Origin: Bryobacterales bacterium
GTDB lineage: Bacteria > Acidobacteriota > Terriglobia > Bryobacterales > Bryobacteraceae
DNA: 7,171 nt
Assembly (NCBI GenBank): GCA_016880505.1
Contig: JAEHDI010000548.1
Coordinates: 1 to 7,171 of the forward strand
Reading direction: 5' to 3'
Of this stretch, positions 1 to 5,733 are shown piece after piece. The position numbers and the translations under genes are program-made. Under the pieces are notes generated by a model that saw only the letters and a program-made list of their open reading frames with translations, did no database searches and was not told the origin of the DNA. Within the stretch, counting starts at the first letter, position 1; every line of letters starts with the position of its first letter.

Positions 1-755
1 CGCGGGCGAAGATCCATGTCTTTCCCCACCGCGATGTCGCCACGGCCGATGCGAAGCTCGCCGCGCTCACCGGCCAACCGGGGCGCAAGCTGCTGATCAC
101 CGACGGCGTCTTTTCCATGGACGGCGATGTCGCCCCGCTGCCGGCGCTGGTGGAGGTCGCCGAGAAGCACGGTGCGATCATGATGATCGACGACGCGCAC
201 TCTTCGGGCGTTCTCGGACGAAACGGCCGCGGCACGGTCGACCATTTCGGGTTGCACGGACGCGTCCACATCCAGGTCGGCACGCTGTCGAAAGCGATCG
301 GAGCGCTCGGCGGCTACGTGTGCGGCAGCAGGGACTTCATCGACTATCTCTACCAACGCGCCCGCCCGTTCCTGTTTTCGACATCACACCCACCCGCCGT
401 GGCGGCTTCGTGTATCGCCGCGTTCGAGCTTCTCGAACGGGAGCCCGAGCGCATCGAGAATCTCTGGAGCAACACCCGGTATTTCAAGGAGGCGCTGAAG
501 GCCGCCGGTCTTGACACGGGCGTCAGCGAGACTCCGATCACGCCTATCATGATCGGCGACGCCGCGAAGGCCCACGCGTACTCGCGAGCCATCTTCGAGG
601 AAGGTGTCTTCGCCACCGGCATCGGCTTTCCCACCGTGCCGCGGGGCAAAGCGCGCGTGCGGACGATCGTCACAGCGACACACACACGCGAGCAGCTTAA
701 CCGGGCGGTGGAAATCCTGGTGCGCGTGGCGAAGCGGATGGAGATCCTGCCTTAG
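1..755 (+). CDS. kbl: Glycine C-acetyltransferase (Kbl-like alpha-oxoamine synthase), 5' partial
   Basis: This is the C-terminal 250 residues of a PLP-dependent alpha-oxoamine synthase; the reading frame begins at base 3 and is open to the window edge. The family joins glycine (or another amino acid) to an acyl-CoA; Kbl handles 2-amino-3-ketobutyrate and glycine in cytosolic threonine breakdown. Visible signatures are DGVFSMDGDVAPL (about 105-143), IDDAHSSGVLG, whose first Asp and His match the PLP-contacting pair of the family, and GTLSKAIGALGGY, whose Lys (codon 291-293) is the expected Schiff-base lysine. The PFLFSTSHPP segment and a C-terminal RVRTIVTATHT stretch fit Kbl-type proteins. 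Family members are near 395 residues, so about 145 are missing upstream. Biotin-pathway BioF (8-amino-7-oxononanoate synthase) and bifunctional forms share all these motifs, so Kbl is preferred but not proven. The partner threonine dehydrogenase gene is not in the window. Confidence 0.87.
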   Translation, partial: RAKIHVFPHRDVATADAKLAALTGQPGRKLLITDGVFSMDGDVAPLPALVEVAEKHGAIMMIDDAHSSGVLGRNGRGTVDHFGLHGRVHIQVGTLSKAIGALGGYVCGSRDFIDYLYQRARPFLFSTSHPPAVAASCIAAFELLEREPERIENLWSNTRYFKEALKAAGLDTGVSETPITPIMIGDAAKAHAYSRAIFEEGVFATGIGFPTVPRGKARVRTIVTATHTREQLNRAVEILVRVAKRMEILP

Positions 756-897
756 AGAGCCTGGGTTGGCATGGCGGCATCCGGGGCGAAGTACGCTTTC
801 CTCACTGCGCACTTCTGACTCGCCGCCGTCAGCGTAGTTCCCGCCCTAACTAAGCGTTTCTGCGGATTTCAACGTCTTCGCCCGGATGTTACTTTCA

Positions 898-908
898 GGC
901 TGTCAGCC
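898..908. repeat. Short perfect palindrome upstream of the pilin gene
   Basis: GGCTGTCAGCC is an 11-base perfect dyad with a single central T, lying 31 bases before the pilin start codon. Its loop is too small for a normal hairpin, so if it means anything it would be a protein-binding site. A palindrome this short can occur by chance. The rest of the 756-939 gap shows no convincing sigma-70 or sigma-54 promoter to my eye, and no RNA gene. Confidence 0.2.
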
Positions 909-921
909 CATAGCAGACCGC

Positions 922-932
922 AGGGAGAGGAG
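922..932 (+). promoter_or_regulatory. Strong ribosome binding site of the pilin gene
   Basis: AGGGAGAGGAG is purine-rich and ends 7 bases before the ATG at 940. It decides that start over the in-frame ATG at 886, which has no such sequence and would add 18 residues of non-pilin character. The strength of the site fits an abundant structural protein. Confidence 0.75.
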
Positions 933-939
933 AGACAGC

Positions 940-1116
940 ATGAAGAAATGGTTCAGGAATTTCTGGAACGACACGCGCGGCCAGGACCTCATCGAGTACG
1001 CTTTGATGGCGGGTTTCGTGGCCGTAGCGGCGGGAGCAATTATGCCCAGCGTCTCGACCAGCATCAGCACGATCTTCAGCAAGATCGGCAGCGTTCTTGT
1101 CGCCGGTGGCGGATAA
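940..1116 (+). CDS. Flp/TadA-system type IVb pilin (major subunit-like)
   Basis: This small 58-residue protein has the architecture of a Flp-family type IVb prepilin, the subunit of thin tad/flp pili used for attachment. It has a short basic leader (MKKWFRNFWNDTRG) followed by QDLIEYALMAGFVAVAAG. The prepilin peptidase site of this family is G followed four residues later by E-Y; here cleavage after G14 puts E19 at mature position +5 and Y20 at +6, exactly as expected. A hydrophobic helix covers about residues 21-36, followed by a Ser/Thr-rich amphipathic tail ending in AGGG. A mature length near 44 residues is normal. The gene stands alone: no cpa/tad ATPase, secretin or prepilin peptidase gene is near, so the assembly machinery must be encoded elsewhere. 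It has its own strong ribosome binding site and a probable terminator directly behind it, suggesting a single-gene transcript. Confidence 0.9.
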   Translation: MKKWFRNFWNDTRGQDLIEYALMAGFVAVAAGAIMPSVSTSISTIFSKIGSVLVAGGG

Positions 1117-1139
1117 ACCTACCCCCCGAAGTCCTCAAT

Positions 1140-1196
1140 GAGAAAACCGGCGGGTGGACAGGCCCAGACCTTTTTCCGCCGCCGGTCTTTTTTCTC
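1140..1196. terminator. Probable bidirectional terminator between convergent genes
   Basis: ACCGGCGG at 1146-1153 pairs perfectly with CCGCCGGT at 1179-1186, followed by C and six T (1188-1193). On the other strand the left arm is followed by a TTTTCTC run (complement of 1140-1146), so the A/T-rich flanks also partly pair. It sits between the pilin stop (1116) and the stop of the opposing LarA-like gene (1205). The 25-base loop is long, so the stem is less stable than in a classic terminator, but position and T-tracts on both sides support a shared rho-independent terminator. Confidence 0.62.
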
Positions 1197-1204
1197 AAGC
1201 TTGT

Positions 1205-2479
1205 TCAGGCGTGTACCGCCTCTGTCACCGGCAGGAGATTGCCCTCCGCGTCGAACTCGATCTCCCTCGGGGGACCGAGCACTTCGAGCGTCGGGTTCGC
1301 TTCGATCTCCGGCAGCAGATTCTCGCTCAACGCCAGTTCACGCAGTTCCAGCGTGTTGCGGATCCAACCGATCGTCACTTCGCGCGAATCGAACTTGCCG
1401 ACCGCCCGTGCCAGCGTTTCCAGGCACTGCCGGTCCGTGGGAAAGTGGATCGGAGTGCGAGCCGCCGCCAGCGTTGCCGCCGTCAGGGCGTTGATGAGCG
1501 TCGGCTGCCAGTCGATCTTCTCGACCAGGCGGTCGGTAACCACGTCCGCCATCCCGACGCCGACGGCGTTGCCGTAGGTCAACGGGCTCAGGTCGCGCAC
1601 GAAAAGCCGCTCGACGATCGGAGCGTTCGGCCAGGGATTGTAGTTCGCTAAGGCGTTGCGGTTGATGACCTTCGTGTCCATGCCGGCGCCGCTGACGTCC
1701 TTCCCCATTTCGTCGACGATCAGGACGTCCAGAGCCTCCACCGGAATCCGTCCCATCCAGGACTTCGCCAGCGCCAGCAGTTCCTCTTCCCGGCGCTCCA
1801 TGTCCGTCGCGGGGACGGCCGTGAGCTGCGCCGCGTTGTGGTTGGCATCCTCCAGAACCGCCAGCCCGCCCAGAATCTTGCCGGACTTCAGCACCTGACG
1901 GCCTACGCTGCGGACCATCGCCTCGAGGCCGATCCGGTAGGCGTGCGTGTGGTACCGCTCCGCACCGGCGAACTTCCCCAGTCCGATGGCCATCATTTTG
2001 AACAACCCGCTCTCGATCTTGCCGATGAAATCCGTGTGCCACTTGACCCGGCCCACGAGCATCACGCCATCGCTTTCCCAGGCCTGCCGGTCCATGAAGG
2101 TTTGAATGCCTTCCGGCGTCACACCGAGGGAAACCACCTCGAGCGAGCTTACAATCGGGCAGCCCATGCTGGCGTCGTGAATCCCATACTTTGCCAGTAC
2201 CGCCGCCTGGCCCTCCGCGGTCGCCGCGCCATGCGTGCCCATTGCCGGAAAGATGAACGGCCGCATTCCGAGGGACTTCCAGTAGTCCACCGCCGCACCC
2301 ACAATCGTCCCGATACTGGCGATGCCGCGGCTGCCGACACCGATGGCGATCTTCGATCCAGGCTTCAGATGAGCGCCAAACGCGGCGCCTGCGAGCTGCC
2401 GTTGCACCTCGGCTGGGATGTCCTTGATGCTTCGGTCGGGAAAACGTTGGCGGACACGGACTAACCGGGAGAACTCCAT
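1205..2479 (-). CDS. LarA-like (DUF2088) nickel-pincer racemase/epimerase family protein
   Basis: This 424-residue cytosolic protein belongs to the lactate racemase (LarA, DUF2088) superfamily, whose studied members invert 2-hydroxy acids by hydride transfer to a nickel-pincer nucleotide. Visible landmarks are GVGSRGIASIGTIV (48-60), a glycine-rich nucleotide-binding stretch; AMGTHGA with H83; KWHTDF with H148; IESGLFKMMAIGLGK with K161; RYHTH with H177 and H179; and DEMGKDVSGAGMD with K260. K161 and H177 are 16 residues apart, the same spacing as the cofactor lysine K184 and nickel ligand H200 of Lactobacillus LarA as I recall them, and H83 to H148 is close to the H108 to H174 spacing. Length matches LarA (about 425). 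The motifs are not those of true LarA, so lactate should not be assumed. No larB, larC or larE cofactor gene is nearby. The start has no clear ribosome binding site but keeps the RVRQRF opening that I associate with this branch. It is last in the minus-strand group. Confidence 0.83.
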   Translation of the reverse strand: MEFSRLVRVRQRFPDRSIKDIPAEVQRQLAGAAFGAHLKPGSKIAIGVGSRGIASIGTIVGAAVDYWKSLGMRPFIFPAMGTHGAATAEGQAAVLAKYGIHDASMGCPIVSSLEVVSLGVTPEGIQTFMDRQAWESDGVMLVGRVKWHTDFIGKIESGLFKMMAIGLGKFAGAERYHTHAYRIGLEAMVRSVGRQVLKSGKILGGLAVLEDANHNAAQLTAVPATDMERREEELLALAKSWMGRIPVEALDVLIVDEMGKDVSGAGMDTKVINRNALANYNPWPNAPIVERLFVRDLSPLTYGNAVGVGMADVVTDRLVEKIDWQPTLINALTAATLAAARTPIHFPTDRQCLETLARAVGKFDSREVTIGWIRNTLELRELALSENLLPEIEANPTLEVLGPPREIEFDAEGNLLPVTEAVHA

Positions 2480-2485
2480 GCCGCT

Positions 2486-2491
2486 ATTTTA
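2486..2491 (-). promoter_or_regulatory. Possible -10 element of the LarA-like gene (leaderless start?)
   Basis: On the minus strand TAAAAT (5 of 6 matches to TATAAT) ends 6 bases before the A of the start codon at 2479, so a transcript from it would begin at or next to the ATG. No matching -35 hexamer is seen 17 bases upstream. A small inverted repeat, CGGCC-GTGG-GGCCG (2497-2510), lies just upstream of the hexamer. In GC-rich DNA an isolated AT-rich hexamer is notable but is not proof of a promoter. Confidence 0.3.
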
Positions 2492-2549
2492 CGCCTCGGC
2501 CGTGGGGCCGGGCGGATGGGGCTACCGCCTTTGGTGGTGGCTCGGAAAC

Positions 2550-2573
2550 AACCGCTCACTGACTTTGGCGGTT
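2550..2573 (-). terminator. Weak stem-loop after the 209-residue gene
   Basis: AACCGC (2550-2555) pairs with GCGGTT (2568-2573) around a 12-base loop, 16 bases past the stop codon of the preceding minus-strand gene. On that strand it is followed by GTTT only, so it is a poor terminator and may be chance or a partial attenuator. It lies in the 109-base gap, the largest within the minus-strand group. Confidence 0.25.
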
Positions 2574-2588
2574 CCTTGGCAAACACGG

Positions 2589-3218
2589 CTACACGTCCCA
2601 CTCGCGCTCGAGCATTCGAGCGTACTCGCCCGAGGCGTACATTTCGAAAGGGAAGTTTTCGCCGTGGACCGGCGTGAATCTCGCCGACTGTTGGCGGCAT
2701 TCGAACATACGATCGGCGTAACGGAAGTGATGGCGGACGAACTCGTCGGTGAGCATTTCGCGGAGAGGAACATCAGCGAAGACCGCGTTCAAACCGAGTG
2801 CCCTGCGAAAGATCGCCTTGTGGTCGGAGACGCCCCAACTCCGGAGCTTCTCCTGGACGCCGGACGGCGGATCCTCCACCAGCATCGCCGCAAAACTCTC
2901 CCGGCGGACACCCCCCTCCCGGAGCGCATCCTCGCGCTCGACGACCTCCATGCTCTGCCCGATCCAGCGGTTGAGGTCCTTGCCGATGTAGAAGAGCATT
3001 CGGACCTCATAGAAGCGCCCCTCGAGGATCCAGCGATTCAGCTCCTCCAGATTGAATTCTTCTCCGGGGAGCAATCCCTGAAGAATGAGGCTCGCCCTGG
3101 AACTGGCTGTCAGTCTGTCCGGGCCCGAAGCCTCGGCGAACGGATGGAGAATCAAGGGCGGCAATTTCCAGCACCGCGCGGACTCGAACGTGGATTGCGC
3201 CATCTCCTCCGCATCCAT
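2589..3218 (-). CDS. Unrecognised 209-residue cytosolic protein
   Basis: I do not recognise this family. The protein has no signal peptide, no membrane segment and no familiar catalytic motif. It looks like a mostly helical soluble domain rich in charged and aromatic residues: LNLEEL-type helix starts near 55-60, RWILEGRFYEVRMLFYIGKD (62-81), a Glu/Arg-rich helix at 90-108, a helix around SDHKAIFRRALGL (131-143), and EFVRHHFRYADRMFEC (159-174). Two cysteines (C16, C174) are far apart. Evidence that it is a real gene: the frame is open from a start 21 bases after the peptidase stop, sits on the same strand as its neighbours, and its product has a normal, structured composition. The start at 3218 has no clear Shine-Dalgarno; an in-frame ATG at 3203 is preceded at once by GGAGGA, too close to be ideal. 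Translational coupling to the upstream gene is likely. Confidence 0.72.
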   Translation of the reverse strand: MDAEEMAQSTFESARCWKLPPLILHPFAEASGPDRLTASSRASLILQGLLPGEEFNLEELNRWILEGRFYEVRMLFYIGKDLNRWIGQSMEVVEREDALREGGVRRESFAAMLVEDPPSGVQEKLRSWGVSDHKAIFRRALGLNAVFADVPLREMLTDEFVRHHFRYADRMFECRQQSARFTPVHGENFPFEMYASGEYARMLEREWDV

Positions 3219-3239
3219 CGTCAGGACGCGGCGCTAAGA

Positions 3240-4772
3240 TTAGTAGCCCGACGCGTGCGCGACGCCGACAAACCTGGGCCGGTCCGGGGCTGCAAGCAAC
3301 TGTTCTGCCACACGCCCGGCATACTCGAGCAGTTCCGCCGCGGCGGGCGCGTCGATCTTGTCCCAGGTGTCGCTGGGACGGTGATAGTCTCCGTGCATTC
3401 CCGAAAAGAAGAAGAGTACCGGAATCTGCTTCGGCGTAAAGGAGAAGTGATCGCTCGAGCCGTAACCGTCGGCCGTCGTGGTATCGATGTTCAACTTCGA
3501 GGCGCCGTTTCCGTTCATACCGCTGACGATCGATCCGAAGGTTGTGCCTGTCCCCACGCCGCCGACGTATACCTTGCCCTCGCGCGGGCGTCCGATCATG
3601 TCCAGGTTGATCATGGCCACCGCGTTCCCGAGCGGCCTCGGCGGGTTACTGGTGAAGTAGCTTGACCCTAGCAGGCCGATTTCCTCGGCGGCAAAGGTCA
3701 CGAAGAGGATCCCCCGCCTGCCTCGTGGCTGCTTCGAAAACCAGCGAGCCAGCTCCAGAACGCCGGCCGTCCCCGATGCGTTGTCATCCGCGCCCGGGTG
3801 CGGCTTCTTGCCTGCCTCCGACGAGGCCATGGAATACTGCTCGCCGAGCCCAATGTGGTCGTAGTGCGCCCCGATGATGAGGTACTCGCCGGTCTGGCCA
3901 GGCAGGTAGGCCATGACGTTCCGCACCATGCGTGTCTCCCGCTCGATATCTACTCTCATTTCGACTTCGAACGAGTCCGGCAGCGCGAACGGCTGCGGCC
4001 TCAGGTCCTTGTCGATGGCCTTTACAGCATCGGCCAGCGGCCGGCCGGCCCTCGTCATCCAAGCTTCGGCCACCTCCGCCTTCACCTGCACGAACGGGAT
4101 TCCCGGGCTTGCGGGGCCGAGCGCGCCGGCGAACTGCTCCAGATCGTCACCTTCCGAGGGATGGTTGGGACGGTCGTTGATGAAGATCACGCCGCGTGCC
4201 CCATGGGACTTGGCGTTCAGGGCTTTGGTCTCGAACTGGGCGTGGATCGTGTACACCCGGCCGCCGAAGACGCTTTTCTCGTCGAACTCCTGTGGTTCGT
4301 GCCGCAACAGGAGCACGATCTTGTTACGTACGTCGATCCCGGCGTAGTCGTCGTAATCGTACTCGGGGGCGGTGATCCCGTAACCGGCGAAGACGACCTT
4401 TCCGGAGACCGTTCCGCTCTCCGAGAAGTTGAGTGGGCGGAAATCCGAATTGAATTTCAGCGCCTGCCGCCGGCCGTTGCGCCACACGAGTTGGTTGTTT
4501 TTCCCGAGCTGCGCGTGCGCGGTCACCGGGAAGGATTGGAAGTAGCTTTGGCCGTTGCCGGGTCCAAGGCCAAAGCCGCGGAACTGTGCAGCCAGGTAAT
4601 CGGCCGCCCGCTCCAGCTCCGGCGTGCCGGTGCCACGCCCCTTCATCTCCTCGGACGCGAGGAACCGGATGTGCTCGAGGTACTGCCCCGGGTCGATCTC
4701 GACCGCGCAGGCCGCACGAAGCGACAACGCCACGGCAAACAGCAGTCGTGCTCGGCCGAGGCGCGTTTTCAT
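3240..4772 (-). CDS. Secreted M28 family metallopeptidase with PA domain
   Basis: This is a 510-residue exported di-zinc peptidase of family M28, most often aminopeptidases or small-peptide hydrolases in the periplasm or outside. The start at 4772 gives a clean signal peptide (MKTRLGRARLLFAVALSLRAACA, likely cut after ACA near residue 23); an in-frame start at 4811 would bury it behind 13 extra residues and overlap the upstream gene. A protease-associated (PA) insert covers about residues 120-240 (GKVVFAGYGITAPEYDYDDY to the GIPFVQV region). The catalytic domain then shows the full metal set: GAHYDHIG (H303, D305), GADDNASG (D330), FAAEEIGLLGS (catalytic E363, ligand E364), INLDMIGR (D391) and DYHRPSDT (H464). 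All expected residues are present, so it should be active. The mature protein has no cysteine. It starts 5 bases after the DsbA-like stop, implying coupled translation. Confidence 0.93.
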   Translation of the reverse strand: MKTRLGRARLLFAVALSLRAACAVEIDPGQYLEHIRFLASEEMKGRGTGTPELERAADYLAAQFRGFGLGPGNGQSYFQSFPVTAHAQLGKNNQLVWRNGRRQALKFNSDFRPLNFSESGTVSGKVVFAGYGITAPEYDYDDYAGIDVRNKIVLLLRHEPQEFDEKSVFGGRVYTIHAQFETKALNAKSHGARGVIFINDRPNHPSEGDDLEQFAGALGPASPGIPFVQVKAEVAEAWMTRAGRPLADAVKAIDKDLRPQPFALPDSFEVEMRVDIERETRMVRNVMAYLPGQTGEYLIIGAHYDHIGLGEQYSMASSEAGKKPHPGADDNASGTAGVLELARWFSKQPRGRRGILFVTFAAEEIGLLGSSYFTSNPPRPLGNAVAMINLDMIGRPREGKVYVGGVGTGTTFGSIVSGMNGNGASKLNIDTTTADGYGSSDHFSFTPKQIPVLFFFSGMHGDYHRPSDTWDKIDAPAAAELLEYAGRVAEQLLAAPDRPRFVGVAHASGY

Positions 4773-4777
4773 GACTG

Positions 4778-5716
4778 CTATTGCAGCGGCGATGGCAGTT
4801 TCACCTCGCAACAGGCGTTGTCGCCAGCGTTTTTCGCGGTCTTTTGATACGCCAGCTCAAAATCGATGATGGCTTTCAGTTGCTCCCAGTTTGCATTGGC
4901 CAGGCGCCGCCCGTTGACGAACAGCGTCGGCGTCGCGTTCAACTGGAGGGATCTACCCTCTGCGATCGAGTTGTCGACGTCGGCTTCCGTCGCCTTTGCT
5001 TCGATGCACCGGCCGAGCTGAAGGGCGTCGATCTCCTTACCCTGCGCCCACTCCATCACCTTCGAGTTCAGGTTCTCCGGCGTGAATGTTTGCTGCTGGT
5101 CGAAGATCCAGTCGTGGTATTGCCAGAACGCGGGCTCATTCTGGCCGTAGATGCAGCGTCCGGCGATGGCCGCCGGTTTCGCCCACGGATGGATCGGCTC
5201 GAGCGGAAAGTCCTTCAGATAAAGCCGGACTTCCTTTGGGTACGTGCTGACCAGGTTCTGGCGAAGCATTTGCGCTTCCTGGCGGCAGTACGGGCACTGG
5301 TAGTCGGTGAACAGCACCAGGACGACCGGCGCGCCCGGCGTGCCGAGGCTCGGGCCCATCCCGGTCCTCAACTTCGCCAGTTCCTCGCGGAAAGGATTCT
5401 CCTGGATGTCGAAGACGCGCCCTTGGACGATCTTCCGCCCGTCGGCGGAAACGAAGAACGATTGGTTGAAGCTGGCCGGACCGGCCGCTCCAGTGACAAC
5501 GACTTCCCGGAACCCCGGCAGTTCTGACGGTTTCGGATCGCCGACGTTCACGGCGACATGCGGACCCCAAACAAAAAGGTGGCGCACGTAAGCCTCGAAC
5601 TTCACCTTGTCGAACGCAGTGCCGGCCGGTTTTGCTGCCGAGGCCTTCGTCCCTTGCGCGGCCGCCAGACCCGCCAGGGCTAGCGCCAGCACCAACGCCT
5701 TTATCTCACTCCTCAC
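4778..5716 (-). CDS. Exported DsbA-like thioredoxin-fold disulfide oxidoreductase
   Basis: This 312-residue periplasmic protein has a Thioredoxin_4/DsbA-type domain. The GTG start at 5716 is chosen because AGGGAG lies 9 bases upstream in the intergenic gap and because it places a signal peptide (MRSEIKALVLALALAGLAAA, cut after about residue 20) at the N-terminus. Residues about 35-115 form an N-terminal domain with VGDPKPSELPGF and SADGRKIVQGRVFDIQ, resembling the small domain that precedes the catalytic domain in DsbC-like proteins and many acidobacterial relatives. The catalytic part has FTDYQCPYC (C141, C144) and the cis-proline loop ATPTLF (P263). Extra cysteines C188 and C237 may form a second disulfide, and a CC pair (302-303) sits near the C-terminus. 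CPYC is compatible with thiol oxidase or isomerase activity; which one cannot be read from sequence. It begins 17 bases after the UxaA-like stop and ends 5 bases before the peptidase. Confidence 0.9.
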   Translation of the reverse strand: MRSEIKALVLALALAGLAAAQGTKASAAKPAGTAFDKVKFEAYVRHLFVWGPHVAVNVGDPKPSELPGFREVVVTGAAGPASFNQSFFVSADGRKIVQGRVFDIQENPFREELAKLRTGMGPSLGTPGAPVVLVLFTDYQCPYCRQEAQMLRQNLVSTYPKEVRLYLKDFPLEPIHPWAKPAAIAGRCIYGQNEPAFWQYHDWIFDQQQTFTPENLNSKVMEWAQGKEIDALQLGRCIEAKATEADVDNSIAEGRSLQLNATPTLFVNGRRLANANWEQLKAIIDFELAYQKTAKNAGDNACCEVKLPSPLQ

Positions 5717-5725
5717 GTTTTCTGT

Positions 5726-5731
5726 CTCCCT
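5726..5731 (-). promoter_or_regulatory. Ribosome binding site that decides the GTG start of the DsbA-like gene
   Basis: On the minus strand AGGGAG stands 9 bases before the GTG at 5716. Two other in-frame GTG codons further upstream (5758 and 5737) lie inside or over the end of the UxaA-like gene and would put charged residues before the signal peptide. Confidence 0.7.
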
Positions 5732-5733
5732 CT

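Noticed and set aside
764..785. Sigma-54-like TGGCAT element upstream of the pilin gene
   Set aside because: The GG is not followed by GC at the required 10-base spacing, so it does not meet the -24/-12 pattern.
886..939. Upstream in-frame ATG extending the pilin by 18 residues
   Set aside because: No ribosome binding site precedes it, whereas the ATG at 940 has a strong one and gives a standard prepilin leader.
2418..3665. A 415-codon open frame on the plus strand
   Set aside because: It lies antisense to the peptidase, the unknown gene and the start of the LarA-like gene; its product is Arg/His-rich with no family features. It is a by-product of GC-rich codon use.
4773..4811. Longer N-terminus for the M28 peptidase from the ATG at 4811
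   Set aside because: It overlaps the end of the DsbA-like gene and places 13 residues before a clear signal peptide.
3798..4847. A 349-codon open frame on the plus strand
   Set aside because: It is antisense to the M28 peptidase, whose complete metal-binding set shows which strand codes.
4781..5527. A 248-codon open frame on the plus strand
   Set aside because: It is antisense to the DsbA-like gene with its CPYC and cis-Pro motifs; the translation has no recognisable domain.
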